Shown in pieces: positions 53,751 to 64,000 of a DNA stretch of 64,000 nucleotides (positions are counted from its first letter, which is position 1; each line of letters begins with the position of its first letter). Source of the stretch: Tethya wilhelma. Its lineage: Eukaryota; Porifera; Demospongiae; Tethyida; Tethyidae. The DNA is taken from contig CAXIPT010000002.1 of NCBI GenBank assembly GCA_964030475.1, positions 9,245,391 through 9,309,390 of the forward strand. Direction: 5' to 3'. The notes below the pieces were generated by a model. It did no database searches. It saw only the letters and a program-made list of their open reading frames with translations, and was not told where the DNA came from. The position numbers and the translations under genes were made by a program.

Positions 53751-53802
53751 CACCACATATCGCTGAAAGTACTCAAAGGTTCAAAGTTCAGAATTTCAGG
53801 TG
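46793..53802 (-). CDS. DAPK/DRAK-like Ser/Thr kinase with very long tail, 5' part not found
   Basis: Four exons join in phase: 53754-53802 (APEILNFEPLSTFSDMW), 52961-52987 (SIGALTYAL), 51911-52063 (MTGYSPFQGETHQET ... LLIKNPK) and 46793-50351. Together they give the C-lobe of a protein kinase from the APE motif to the KKRLTAAKCLQHPW end. The GETHQETFLN and HPW words fit the DAPK/STK17 family. The catalytic loop, DFG and N-lobe must lie upstream and were not identified. The last exon codes about 1,185 residues of Ser/Arg/Thr-rich, probably disordered sequence. It includes repeated KRDFxxKLxEK and SxTLDRxxxRN units (genomic about 49640-49520 and 49440-49130), a Glu/Lys/Val-rich helix-prone stretch (about 48800-48530), many SP/TP sites and a basic C-terminus (RRKRLW). 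No death domain or ankyrin repeat is seen. Confidence 0.8.
51534..51784. repeat. hairpin MITE family A, copy 3
   Basis: CAGTCCAGGAAGGTCGTATG start and CTTCCTAGACTG end with the shared GATATCATTTGAAAGATG interior. Lies in the last kinase intron. Confidence 0.7.
53687..53747. repeat. (CA)n microsatellite next to a kinase exon
   Basis: About 30 CA units, just past the donor of the exon at 53754-53802 (minus sense). Confidence 0.85.
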
Positions 53803-55030
53803 CTGCATAGAAAGAAAATTGGCAACAAAGAATGAAGAGCATTCGCACAAAATTCTCAACAATTTTACGTATGACATTCCACACAAAAAATACCAGGGAC
53901 AACAAAACAGCGTACACCCAGCAACAACCAACAAACAAACAAATGACTTCAACAAAACAAGAGGTAGAGCCAACTTGATCCGATCTCAGCTGGAGTTCTA
54001 TAAGGAAGGTACAATATGCACAGCTATGCTAGCTTGGGATGGGAGAGAATCGAGACATATTCACAAATCTCAACATAAGAAGATACCATTAGCAAAGAGT
54101 TTGATTGCACAGCAAGTTTACAGTAAATATATAACATTCTACAGCCAACTAAGAAGACTTTCATGGAAAGACACAAAACTAGGGGGGGGGGCTCTCTAAA
54201 GCCTAAAAGCTAGGCATCAACGAACCGTCTTCTCTTTGAAGCTCTAAAGAAGATATCTTTATGGTTGGAAGGATATTCACAACCAGGAAAAGCTCCAAGA
54301 AGGAAGGGAGGGATCAACAGTGATGGCACATTAAGCTTAAAATTGTATATCTATAAAATAAACTGCTCTCTTTGATGCTCAAAAGCTCATAAGGAGATAC
54401 CCTTATGGTTGAAAGGATCACAAGTTAGAAAGACATGCAGAGAGAGAGAAAAGGAGAGAGAATGTTTGTTTGTGTGTGTGTGGGCTGAGCAGACTGAAGT
54501 CTTGGACAGCTGTCAACACTGCAAAAGAAAGGAATGTAAGCTACCATGACATAGAGACAACATGGCATATCCTACAAAGAGGCACACCACCTCACTCACA
54601 CATACTATAGCAGCAATCACACCAAATTGAAATTCATCTGCACAATGTACCTATATATACACATGTGCACTACATGTGTACATGTGGTGTCGTTCAAACC
54701 CTGTACATGTGCATGGCGGAGAATTATCAACATGCTCTAAATTGGTTGCTAATTGCTGAGAGGTGTGGTATGTTGACACAGTGATAGCCCAACAAGGCTC
54801 CTCTTAGAAACAAGTGGGCATCATTCAGAGATTACACACACACAAACACTATTATGTGTGTGGAACAATTGATGAGTGGTCTTGTATAGGAAGACTTTGA
54901 AAGCGAAAAGGCTTTGAAGATGGGAGAAATCTAATTTGTCAGTACTAAGTGGTGTCTGAAGGATGCACATTTTTAGCCTAAGGGATAGGTGTGGATCGAT
55001 AAACAAATCTGTTGGCATAAAATGATAATT

Positions 55031-55035
<5 letters not shown>
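53803..55035. other. no exon recognised; short degenerate duplication
   Basis: Two related blocks (GCTCTAAAGAAGATATCTTT at 54240 and GCTCATAAGGAGATACCCTT at 54384) suggest a small tandem duplication. Missing upstream kinase exons were looked for on the minus strand and not found. Confidence 0.35.
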
Positions 55036-55087
<52 letters not shown>

Positions 55088-55097
55088 AGAGAGAGAG

Positions 55098-55134
<37 letters not shown>

Positions 55135-55135
55135 N
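55036..55135. repeat. (GT)n(GA)n compound microsatellite with one ambiguous base
   Basis: About 24 GT units then GA units, ending in a single N at 55135, which marks an assembly join or ambiguity. Confidence 0.85.
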
Positions 55136-55549
55136 ATTGGACTTATTTGGCAAACTTTATAGGAAGATTGTGCATAGGAATTTGTAATGGAGGATGTGGT
55201 TTCTTTAGAGTTATGTGATGGTGCGATATCTAGGCTTTTTATGTGGTTTAATATCCTAAGTGACCAGAGCTGTTGAACGTTCAAGGGGCGACATCTTCCA
55301 TATATGCTCTGTACTTGCGCCTGCGATCGTGTCAAGATTAGTCAACTGTTAAAGCGAAATTTTATTGCTGATCAACGGTCAAAATAAAATTTTGCAGCAG
55401 TCAAAATGAATTTCAGAACAGTAAGGTTGGTAAAGGTCGTCCAAATGACGTCACACAGGTCTAAGGTCAAAATGAAAATTTACAATGGTCAAGATCAGTC
55501 TTGACCGCAGTTGCAGCTGCAAGTACACATTATATGGGAGTTGCTGCCC

Positions 55550-55970
55550 CTTGTACGTTACAGTAATTATATACGAGAATTTCAAAGCTGGCTAGATTTT
55601 GTTAGTTAGCTTTTAGGTAGCAAACAAATATAAGAACGTACTAAGAATTAAAGTTACTGTGTACAGTCAAAGTTGGCTCAATGCCTTTTGTTTCTCTAGA
55701 AATCGCATTCAAGTAAGTCATTTAGGAATGGAGGGAGGAAGAAAGAAAACAAAATTGCATTGTTGTGGCATCTAGCCAGCGCTCTCTCCAGGGTGCTTTA
55801 GCAAGTTTTATTTGCCAGATTTGTTGGTGCATGCAGTTAGAAAACTACCTAAGGGAGGCCTCTACGCATGTTGGAAGGCCTAGCTATATATATCTTTTCC
55901 TAAGAGTTTATAAGCATGAATATTTTGTATTGTGTCAGTGGGACAGTCGGCCCATTCCTAGTGTGTATAT
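55550..55970. repeat. partial inverted copy of the 1 kb composite element
   Basis: The reverse complement matches the left part of the elements at 37238 and 61571 (AATGCCTTTTGTTTCTCT, GGGACAGTCGGCCCATTCCT, TTTTGTATTGTGTC). The fold-back half is missing. Confidence 0.6.
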
Positions 55971-56207
55971 GATATTATTGCTTAGAAATTACTCAGCTGA
56001 CTTCCAGTCAGCCACATATGCAACCATCTTAACATAACTTTTAGACCGTATTATTGCTCTGTAAATTTTTGCCGTACGGAAGTGACTTTTTTAATGTAAT
56101 CGCAAGAGCTCTATAGTAGTTTCTTTAGTAACTCCATGTAATATTATAGTCTTAAACCATGGCACTATTATGTGGTAGCTAGCTAGCTAAAGCAGCTAGA
56201 AACTTAC

Positions 56208-56273
56208 AATATCCGCGGCAGCAGGTTCAATCCCAGCCGCCCGCACCTGTAGTAAGTCGGCGTCCAACATAAG
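56208..56273 (-). other. candidate exon, unrecognised
   Basis: A 66-base open segment is bounded by an acceptor (TTTTCCAG) and a donor (GTAAGT). It reads LMLDADLLQVRAAGIEP and then AAADI. I do not recognise it and cannot tie it to a neighbour. Confidence 0.25.
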
Positions 56274-57210
56274 CTGGAAAAGTTCTGGCTTATGTTCTGC
56301 AGGAATAAACTGCAGTTTAGTAATTAGCTATATTGCTTTGAAATACTCAGCTGCATTCCAGTCAGCTGCACATGAACACTATTGACTAATTACTGAGGGC
56401 ATGGCAGTCCGAGCCAGCTGATATAATATTATATAGTAGCTCTAGCTATACCTACAGTCTTACCTCTGTACGTTAGTTTGCCTTTCGCTTTTCTCAGCTT
56501 TAGTTCGCATTTCGTGGCAAGTCCACTTTTTCATTTTAGGAAAAAAATACTCTGTACTTCTGTTTGGTACGAGCTTCATAACTAAATTTAACATTCGCAT
56601 GGCCTACTATATATATCAGCAACACATTTTTCTTGACATTCGACTCGATATCATGCACTGGCAATCTCCAGCAACAACTCCTTGTCATGCGAATGTTAAA
56701 TTTGCTGATATATATAGTAGGCAAATTTATCCGTATGAGTGAAAAATAAACGGTACAAGAATACAGTATCATAATTAATGCATTGAGGTTGGTATGGGTC
56801 GTCACCGGGAATTGTAAATGGATGAATTATTGATAGTTATTAATAAAATGGTGATTTTCAACAGAGCAACAAACAAATGACATATAAACTATCAGGACAG
56901 ACTTGAAGAAGGAAAACAGTGGTGCTACATGTGAAGAAGTGCAGAGTAGTGATTGTGCATGAAGTAGTTTTCACTGTCAATAATATCAAAGATCTGATTT
57001 TATGGATCTTGAAGTGTGCTTGTTTGGTTCACTTGCTCTGTACAAGAGCAATAACTTCAATCCGGTGATCATTTTGTGCACTAGACTCAGCTCCCAGACT
57101 TGATGTCTACATGCCTAGATAGCTACAAACTGTAAACATAAATCTTTGAGTTGTTCTCACCATTTTTGTAAGTGCTAGCGTGCGTACAATTTTCATCACT
57201 CATGGTAAGT

Positions 57211-57585
57211 CAGGGGCGTAGCCAGGATTTAGAGTAAGGGGGTGCTAAAACTGTGCGCGCGGAGCGCGGCGAAAATTTTGGGGATGCCACGCCCACTTTT
57301 GGGTCACGTGACCAATATCACGACCTTTGAACTATTGCTGGAAGCAAGCTGCTGAGCGCTTTCGATCGACCTAGCGTGAATTAAACGGTTCTGAAGTTTG
57401 TTTATCAAGAGCTCAGACATAGATGAGCTTGGAAAATAGCTTCAAGCAACAAACATGTAAGAAATAGAGATTTTTAAAGGCTTGATTACTGATTAATAAA
57501 TCCAATTATTAATGGCTTTTGCGCTTCCGCTCAGTGGCAAAGGGGGTGCTCGAGCACCCTGAGCACCCCCCTGGCTACGCCCCTG
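57211..57585. mobile_element. 375-base MITE with CAGGGGCGTAGCCAG ends
   Basis: Perfect 15-base inverted ends and flanking TAAGT on both sides (57206-57210 and 57586-57590). hAT-like ends by appearance, though hAT duplications are usually 8 bases. A diverged relative lies at 20847-21180. Confidence 0.75.
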
Positions 57586-57649
57586 TAAGTAAATAAGACT
57601 GCTCACAAAATCAGCTTAGTTATAGCTTATATACGTTGTAAAAACATAC

Positions 57650-57702
57650 CTGCAATTTTGTGTCAAGTTCTTTTGGCTCCGATTGCGCCAAAAATCGAGC
57701 AT
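57650..57702 (-). other. candidate first coding exon, unrecognised
   Basis: ATG at 57702 reads MLDFWRNRSQKNLTQNC to a strong donor (AG|GTATGT). It could begin a minus-strand gene, but no downstream exon in matching phase was found. Confidence 0.2.
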
Positions 57703-58138
57703 GAGCTGCTTTTGTACCTCTACCTACTACTGTCAAAGTTGACTGAATTTTAGTAGATAAATGACGTCATCATGTAAATAAATTCACGTGATCTCTCCGT
57801 TGGCGGAACGACTGTTTTTTGAGGTCAAAAAATGATTAGGCTTCTGCCTTGTGCCTGGCGCACAATAATGCTACTTGTAATGATATACTTAAGACTTACC
57901 AGTTTTCCCTTTCTATTGATCTCTTCCCCAAATTTGTTCAGTACTTCCAAGGTCTGTATGATTTGTGCATCCATACATAAAGAGACTCACAGTCAGGAAC
58001 AAACCTTAACTATTATAATGCAAAATGTCAGTGTACTTTACAGAATGTTCTAAAACATTGTGTCTCAATAATTGCATGCTGCTATGCATGTGTTAGGACA
58101 TTGTGGTTAAGTTTATGTCATTATTTATCAAGCTAATA

Positions 58139-58597
58139 TAATCAAGTTGACTGTCAATAATTATTAGAATAGTCAACATTTATTGGAAGCTGAATGCATA
58201 ATAATTAATTGCATATAACACACTGTATGATTTATGGTAACATCACTCACGGTAGGTTGAGGTGTGGGGATAATTAATTTTATATCTTCTCTGCTCTGCT
58301 GAGCTTCCCCCACCTTTGATCCTTTCTATTAAGAATAGGCTGAAATGAGACAAAAGTTTCAATATTTTAAAGGGTATTCAATTTGGATCGCCAATTTTGG
58401 TCCTCCCAGTCAATAATATGATTTGAAAAATGCAGATCCCCTGGAACTAAGTATTGAAATAATTATTATTTTGGATCCCTTTACAAAAATTAATAAAAGG
58501 ACCCACTAGCTTTCCCATACCATATAGTGGGAGATATTCGTGTGATGCAAATTTTTGTATTTTTCGTATGCATATATGTACCCTTCAAACAAATTAA
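58139..58597. repeat. segmental duplicate, uninterrupted copy
   Basis: Matches 61209-61570 plus 62582-62712 (AATCAAGTTGACTGTCAATA, TTTACAAAAATTAATAAA, CCCACTAGCTTTCCCATACC). It lacks the 1 kb insertion of the other copy, so it is the empty site. Confidence 0.75.
58254..58339 (-). pseudogene. decayed duplicate of the exon at 61329-61412
   Basis: After the conserved acceptor it reads PILNRKDQRWGKLSRAEKI then a stop codon, where the other copy reads PIKDRRDPRWGELSRAQKL and stays open. Confidence 0.5.
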
Positions 58598-58984
58598 AAA
58601 GATATTTGTAATACATTTCTAATGTTTTTTTGATATTGTAGATGTTAACATAATTCACTTGGCAACTGCTCCAACCAACACTGAACATGATTGTATGAGT
58701 GTACAGATGGAATATTAATATGATACACTATACAACTCCAAACTATAGACTGATCATGGACTTGACCATAATCATGCTCACAATCTTAAAACAAACAAAC
58801 AAACAAACAAAAAATCATTTAATTAATTTTGGTATTATTATGAGAGGCACTCGAATGTAATATTAATGCCATTTAAAATTAATGGAATATATGTACTAAA
58901 TTAAGCACATTTACCCAACTCTACATTCATGGAAAGGCCATAACAAAACAATAATTATTCACATGGACTTTCTTGATGAGGAGT

Positions 58985-59335
58985 TGGTGGTGAGGGTAGG
59001 GGGGGAGTTGATGGTAGACTTACCCATAAGGGTAGGGGAGGTGGCAGAGTCACACGGGAGGGAGGGAACATAGGGAAAGAGGTTTCAGGGGTCACTTGTG
59101 AAGGAAAGAAAGGTCACTTGTGAAGGGAAGAGGTGGCAGGGTCACTTGTGAGGGTAGGGAGCTCGAGAGGGTAGGAGCAGGTGGCAGCATCACATGAGGG
59201 TGGCAACATCACTGTTACAGGACATGAGGGTAGGGGGAGGTGGCAACATCATCTGAGAGGGTAGGGGGAGGTGGCAGTATAACCTGTGAGGGTAGGGAGA
59301 GGTTGCAGTATAACCTGAGAGGGTAGGTAACTTAA
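58985..59335. repeat. G-rich minisatellite
   Basis: Irregular units of about 30-45 bases built on GAGGGTAGGGGGAGGTGGCA and a CATCAC/CACCTG linker. Confidence 0.75.
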
Positions 59336-59359
59336 ACTGGGCTATATATATACACTTGA

Positions 59360-59612
59360 CAAGAGTTGGGTAAATTTCAACATAAAAATTTCAATTTGGA
59401 TTTTCAAAATTAAAATTTCAATGTGGACATCAAATTTTTAACATTGAAATTTCAACCTGGACATAGATTTTTCAACATTGAAATTTCAATCTGGACATGG
59501 AATTTTCAATATTGAAATTTCAATCTGGACATGGAATTTTCAATATTGAAATTTCAATCTGGAGATTGAATTTTCAACATTGAATTTCAACCTGAACATT
59601 GAATTTTCAACA
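59360..59612. repeat. 35-base minisatellite
   Basis: Tandem imperfect units of ATTGAAATTTCAATCTGGAC with ATGGAATTTTCA, about seven copies. Each unit contains the palindrome TTGAAATTTCAA. Confidence 0.8.
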
Positions 59613-59658
59613 TGTCATACCTTTATGTTTTGAAGTGCATGGGGTACTCCCAAAATAC

Positions 59659-59800
59659 CCTGCAGTGCCCTTCAGTCAATTTATTCACATGGTTTGCGAA
59701 CCCACGCTTTGAAAGAAATTTCTTTCGACACGTGAAGCATGTCAACCCAAGAATAGCTAATTTGAGTAAACGCTCAGCATGCGCGCACCAAGGGTTAATA
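59659..59800 (-). other. second copy of a candidate zinc-finger-like exon
   Basis: Reads LTCFTCRKKFLSKRGF then NHVNKLTEGHCR to a donor. It is a near-duplicate of the exon at 59880-60017. The acceptor side is less clear. Confidence 0.3.
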
Positions 59801-59879
59801 ATGATAATAAATAAGACTGTATACATGCATGGATGTCATACCTTTATGTTTGGAAGTACATGGGGTACTCCCAAGGTAC

Positions 59880-62800
59880 CCTGCAGTGTCCTGCTGTTAG
59901 TTTATTGATGAGATTCCCAAAGCCACGCTTCGACAAAAATTTCTTATGACATGTGAAACATGTCAAGCCAAGAAGATCTAATTTAATTAAACGTTCTGCA
60001 AACGTTTCTGCATCAATCTGTATTGTAAGATGCGTGCATGATATTGTGTTAGTGCATGTGTTAAAACAATCATATAATAGCTAAAAAGAAATAAAGCCTA
60101 ATTAAGCTACTTGTGACCTACATGTCTTGTTACAATATCGCTTGCAATCTTAATCATAGGTAATAATTATATCAAGTACATGCCTTTACCCAACTCTACA
60201 TGCATGGAAAGGCCATATTAATTATTCTCATGGACTTGCTTATAAGAAAATCGCAAAAAGATCGTAAACAAGATGAAATGGCTGTTAGAGTGTGTGCAGA
60301 ATTCTTCCTGTATGGGCTGCATTTAGCACTCTCCTTATTGAGTCTCTCATTTTGCACACAGGAAGAATTCCTTACATACTCTAACAGCCATTTCATCTTG
60401 TTTGCGTTCTTTTTACGATATAGCCATTCCTGTGTCTCATTACATTTCCAATGTTTTTTTTACTTGTTTGTTCTCATTTTTCCATATTTCTACAAATTAC
60501 ATTTGAGTTGGCGTGTGTAGCTAGCTACTGAGCTAGTAGTCTGGCAAGCAAGACTCACTGAGCCAGCGGCGGGCTGCTGACTGAGCTGGTATTTGAAGTC
60601 ACAAGTTGTGTAGCCTGCTTGATACTGAAGTGAAACACACATCTCAGTCATTTGGAGGCAGGAGCTGTATCATAAGATTTACTTGTCTTTCTATATGTTA
60701 TGATAATCAAAGTCCTGATTCATCTCTTAAGAAGAGCAACCAGGTATCACAAAATAGTTCCAGGCAACTTCAGTGCATTTAATTCCAAATAACGCACACT
60801 TTTGGAGGAGGCACTTCTCGCCTTGTATCTAGCTACTCAATGAGAGGCATTAAAACTGATGGCAAAAGTGACTGTACCGGAAGAAACCAAGTTTGTTCGT
60901 TCGAGAATCAGCTTCTAAAAGCGAATAGTCTCTGAGAAAAGTTGAGCCAAGATAGAAAAAGAAGAAGAAGAAAAATTAAGAGGAAGATGGAGAAAATTGG
61001 AGGTTTGGCATGTTTGTGTTTATTACTTTAGCGATGTTTTTAGGTCATTTTTTGGGCTCATTAGAAAGAGAAAGAGCTAAATAGTAGCTTTAGAAGCCTT
61101 TTAGTGCTAAGCGCTCAGTTTTTGCAGAGTTATTCGCGTGAATATTTGTATTGCGCTAATGGGCCATCTGTGCCATTCCTGTGTACCCAGTACTACCGTA
61201 CTGGGAACAATCAAGTTGACTGTCAATAATTAGAATATAGTTAACACTTATTGGAAGCTGGATGCGTGATGATAAATTATTAGCGTAATATTATAATACA
61301 CTGTATCATTTATGATAACATCACTCACAGTAGTTGGAGGTGTTGGTATTAGCTTCAATTTTTGAGCTCTACTGAGCTCCCCCCATCTGGGATCTCTCCG
61401 ATCCTTTATTGGCTGAAATGAGACAAAAAGTTTCAATAGTAATTTTCAGTTGCAGTGCAAATTGCAAATTTAAATTTAAGGGTCTTGAATATGGACTCCC
61501 CAATTATGGTCCTCCCAGTCAATGTGCATGTTTCAAAAAAATTAATCGAGATCCTCTAAAGTAAATTTTGAAATCATACGTACGGTAGTACGTATAGTAG
61601 GAATGGGCCGACTGTCCCATAGACACAATACAAAATGTTTATGCTCATAAACTTTCAGAGAATGACAGCTAAGCCTTCAGACATGGATTAAAGCCTCCCT
61701 TGGATAGTTTTCTAAGTGCATGCATCAACAAAACTCACAGAAACTTTCTAGAGCACTCTGGAGAGAGCGCTGGCGGGAAGCCAGAACAGTGCAATTTTGT
61801 TTTCTTCTTCCTTCCTTCCTTCCTAACTGACAAACTTGAACGCGATTTCCAGACAAACAAAAGGCATTCAGCCAGCTTTAACTGTACAGTGCAACTTGAC
61901 TTCATCCGAACTACGTCCTTTTATACTCGCTTGGTGCCTAAAAGCTATATAACAAACAAAATCTAGGCATTTTAAAAACTCTGATATAAAATACTGTACT
62001 TGCACGTAGCCATCTTGATGTAGGTAAAGGTCGTCAACAGACCACGTGGTTTGCATGCATATAATGCGCATGCGCATCCAGTGTACTTGAAAGCAGTAGC
62101 TCGTGCTTTTTGTAGAGACTGACCAGTCTCTAATAGCTTATACTCCATTTCAGTTGAGCACCTTAGTGTTGAAAAAAAGTGAACAAACAAGTATAGTAAA
62201 AATTTCATAAAAATTAGCAGTGTAGGAATGGGCAGTGCTGCAAAAAGAAAGGAAACAAGGCTGGGACTTTAAATTTCGGCACATGACTACTTCATTTTCA
62301 AAGTTTTCCAAGCTCACATAGGTTGCCTGTATACCTTCTAAGACTTAATTGGAATTAGAATTTTAATCATGACTTCTATAATTATTATAATATCAATGGA
62401 CATGTACATGTAGCATTGTTTGACAATATTTATTTTACATGACTGGATACATGAGGAATCGAAAATGAAAATGAAGTAGTCATGTGCCGAAATTTAAAGT
62501 CCCAGCCTTGTTTCCTTTCTTTTTGCAGCACTGCCCATTCCTACACTGCTAATTTTTATGAAATTTTTACTATACTTGTAATTATTATTTGGATCCCTTT
62601 ACAAAAATTAATAAACGAACCCACTAGCTTTCCCATACCATATAGTGGGAGATTGGCATGTGGTGCAAATTTTCGTATTTTTTGTATGCATACCCTTCAA
62701 ACAGATTAAAAAAAACAACCTATATAACTGAAATAATTATCCTAATCCTAATTGTGCATGATTCAAAGAATCATGCACACAAATGGGTGAAAAAATTTGT

Positions 62801-63145
62801 GATTTTGGTAATGGTCATCACACAAGCATGTATGTGTGAATGCATTCCTTTGAGGTCTTTATAGACAAAAAAACTCCACTTATCTTACTATAGTTGTTGG
62901 GATATATTTACAATAGTTATCCTATATTCATGGCACTGGGCAGCACAATAAATGGTTTGCTCATGGGCTCAATACAAACTGATAAGGTAGTAGATCTCAT
63001 CACATCATTATTGTAGATTCTTTTCAGATTAGCAACCTTAAACCATGCGGCATGCACTCAAGAGTCCAAGTCTCAGGTAAAGGAGCTACAAGATTGCATA
63101 AACTTACAATGTCAAGTTCTGGCACAGCTGCCGGCATTGCTTCAA
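59880..63145 (-). CDS. candidate unrecognised gene fragment (three phased exons)
   Basis: Three open segments with GT-AG borders join in phase on the minus strand: 63108-63145 (EAMPAAVPELDI), 61329-61412 (PIKDRRDPRWGELSRAQ ...IPTPPTT) and 59880-60017 (IDAETFAERLIKLDL ... LTCFTCHKKFLSKRGF ... GHCR). The last has a possible zinc-binding pattern, C-x2-C ... H-C. No start or end was found. A duplicate of the second exon (58254) has decayed while this one stays open, which suggests selection. I do not recognise the family. Confidence 0.3.
60250..60419. repeat. long hairpin, 62-base arms
   Basis: Arms 60250-60311 and 60358-60419 are complementary at about 56 of 62 positions (core AACAAGATGAAATGGCTGTT), with a 46-base loop. 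It could be a fold-back MITE or a transcribed hairpin; the sequence alone does not decide. Confidence 0.7.
61209..62712. repeat. segmental duplicate carrying the 1 kb insertion
   Basis: Paralogue of 58139-58597. The match is interrupted between 61570 and 62582 by a mobile element. Confidence 0.7.
61571..62582. mobile_element. 1 kb composite inverted-repeat element, copy B
   Basis: Colinear with 37238-38283: CATACGTACGGTAGTACG start, GTAGGAATGGGCCGACTGTC, GCGCATGCGCAT, fold-back arms at about 62190-62300 and 62467-62580, and ACTATACTTGT end. The empty-site copy at 58139-58597 fixes its borders to within a few bases. Confidence 0.75.
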
Positions 63146-64000
63146 CTGAGCAGGTGGTCAGTGTCGCTGGCATACGTTGTAATGTGTCTCTCTATGCTGT
63201 ACAAATACCATGTATGTGTTGTCATCGTCAAGTGTTAAAGTGCTTAGCTTTAGCATACAAGTGTATAGGTGACAGAACACTAAGCAATAAATTTCCCCAT
63301 TGAGTTAGTCATGGCAATTTCTCTATAAATTTAACTGCATGTATATAGAAGCCATTAAGTCTCAGGTTTATAAATTAAAGCAGGATACTGCATAAACTTA
63401 CTAGTTCAGCTGCGGGTCCCGGTACATGGTTCTGACACTGTCAGGCTGCCACCCTCCGTCCCTGACAATGACTAGTCACTCTCAGGCTGCAGCTGAGTGG
63501 CATCAATCATCTCAATTTGCTCCTGAGTGAGGCCCGGCTCTTTTCTGCATTGATATGATGAATAAAAGAATAAGCTACACTTGAGTCAAATTAATTATAC
63601 ATTGTTTAGAAAATCCCGGCTTCCAGTCAGCCTTATGTATGCATGTATGCATGCATGGGGATAGCTAGGGTGCACACAACAGAAAACACTAATGAGTATG
63701 TCCTATTTAGTTTCATTTCGTCTGCTTTCAATTTCCCACCTGTCCGACACGTGTACATCACTGATCATCATGCCATGGGTGATCACCACAGTCAAGTTGT
63801 TGAACCAACACCTCAGGTCTTAGAATAGAGAATGCTGGATGTATTGATCGTTCGGTTATGATTATTGTAAGGAGTCTTTGATCGATTGGAACAGATCCTC
63901 CACTTGCCTACACAGGTAAAATTCTTCTTCACGAGGTCACAAGAAATTATCCTTGCACATGCGCATTACAACTATGCATATGGAATTTGCATATATGCAT
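63146..64000. other. right end, no confident gene
   Basis: A minus-strand open segment (about 63553 to 63480) after an acceptor reads KEPGLTQEQIEMIDATQL then QPESD and a stop; it may be an exon end. A donor at about 63405 resembles that of the exon at 63108. ATGCATGC-rich runs are present at 63630-63655. Nothing else recognised. Confidence 0.25.

Noticed and set aside
53657..54199. 180-residue plus-strand open frame
   Set aside because: Starts in a CA repeat, overlaps the antisense kinase exon, and shows no family resemblance.

Overview
This window is animal nuclear DNA. It is AT-rich and dense in CA/GA microsatellites, small palindromic transposons and minisatellites. It carries metazoan genes with many short exons (integrin alpha, DEAH-box splicing helicase, facilitative sugar transporter, DAPK-family kinase) and a young family of intronless RING/TRAF-zinc-finger genes. 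Gene content and compactness suggest a sponge (demosponge, Amphimedon-like). That is my inference from gene style, not a database match.

Layout. Four intron-rich genes lie head to tail on the minus strand: an SLC2A-type sugar transporter (4887 down to 1848, 3' part not found here), an integrin alpha subunit (27928 to 5168, 23 exons, 1,166 codons by my splice reconstruction), a DHX8/PRP22 helicase (46152 to 28780, 16 exons, 1,213 codons) and a DAPK/DRAK-like kinase with a very long single-exon tail (about 53802 to 46793, 5' exons not found). All reconstructed splice junctions are GT-AG and in phase, and both complete genes give lengths divisible by three.

Intronless genes sit inside or beside these hosts, mostly on the opposite strand. 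Six plus-strand RING/TRAF-zinc-finger genes (9327-18038) fill one 12 kb integrin intron. A seventh copy (268-1194) lies downstream of the last visible transporter exon. A 725-residue P-loop GTPase (38802-40979, plus) and a 345-residue unrecognised protein (41725-42762, minus) lie in one DHX8 intron. The TRAF-like proteins have an N-terminal RING, one or two Cys/His zinc-finger modules and a C-terminal coiled coil, but no MATH domain. This resembles ubiquitin-ligase or signalling adaptors without the receptor-binding end of true TRAFs.

Mobile DNA. The integrin intron holds a 2.3 kb element with TTAA target duplications, a decayed THAP-like region and a decayed P2X7-C-terminal-like region (Kolobok-like, inferred). 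Three copies of one hairpin MITE sit in introns of three different genes. A MITE at 35.6 kb and a 1 kb element at 61.6 kb can each be paired with an empty-site paralogue in this same window. A 440-base run of N inside a GA repeat (34224-34663) is an assembly gap in a DHX8 intron.

53.8-64 kb is mostly duplicated, repeat-rich DNA with a few splice-flanked candidate exons (minus strand) that I do not recognise. I saw no tRNA, rRNA or CRISPR.
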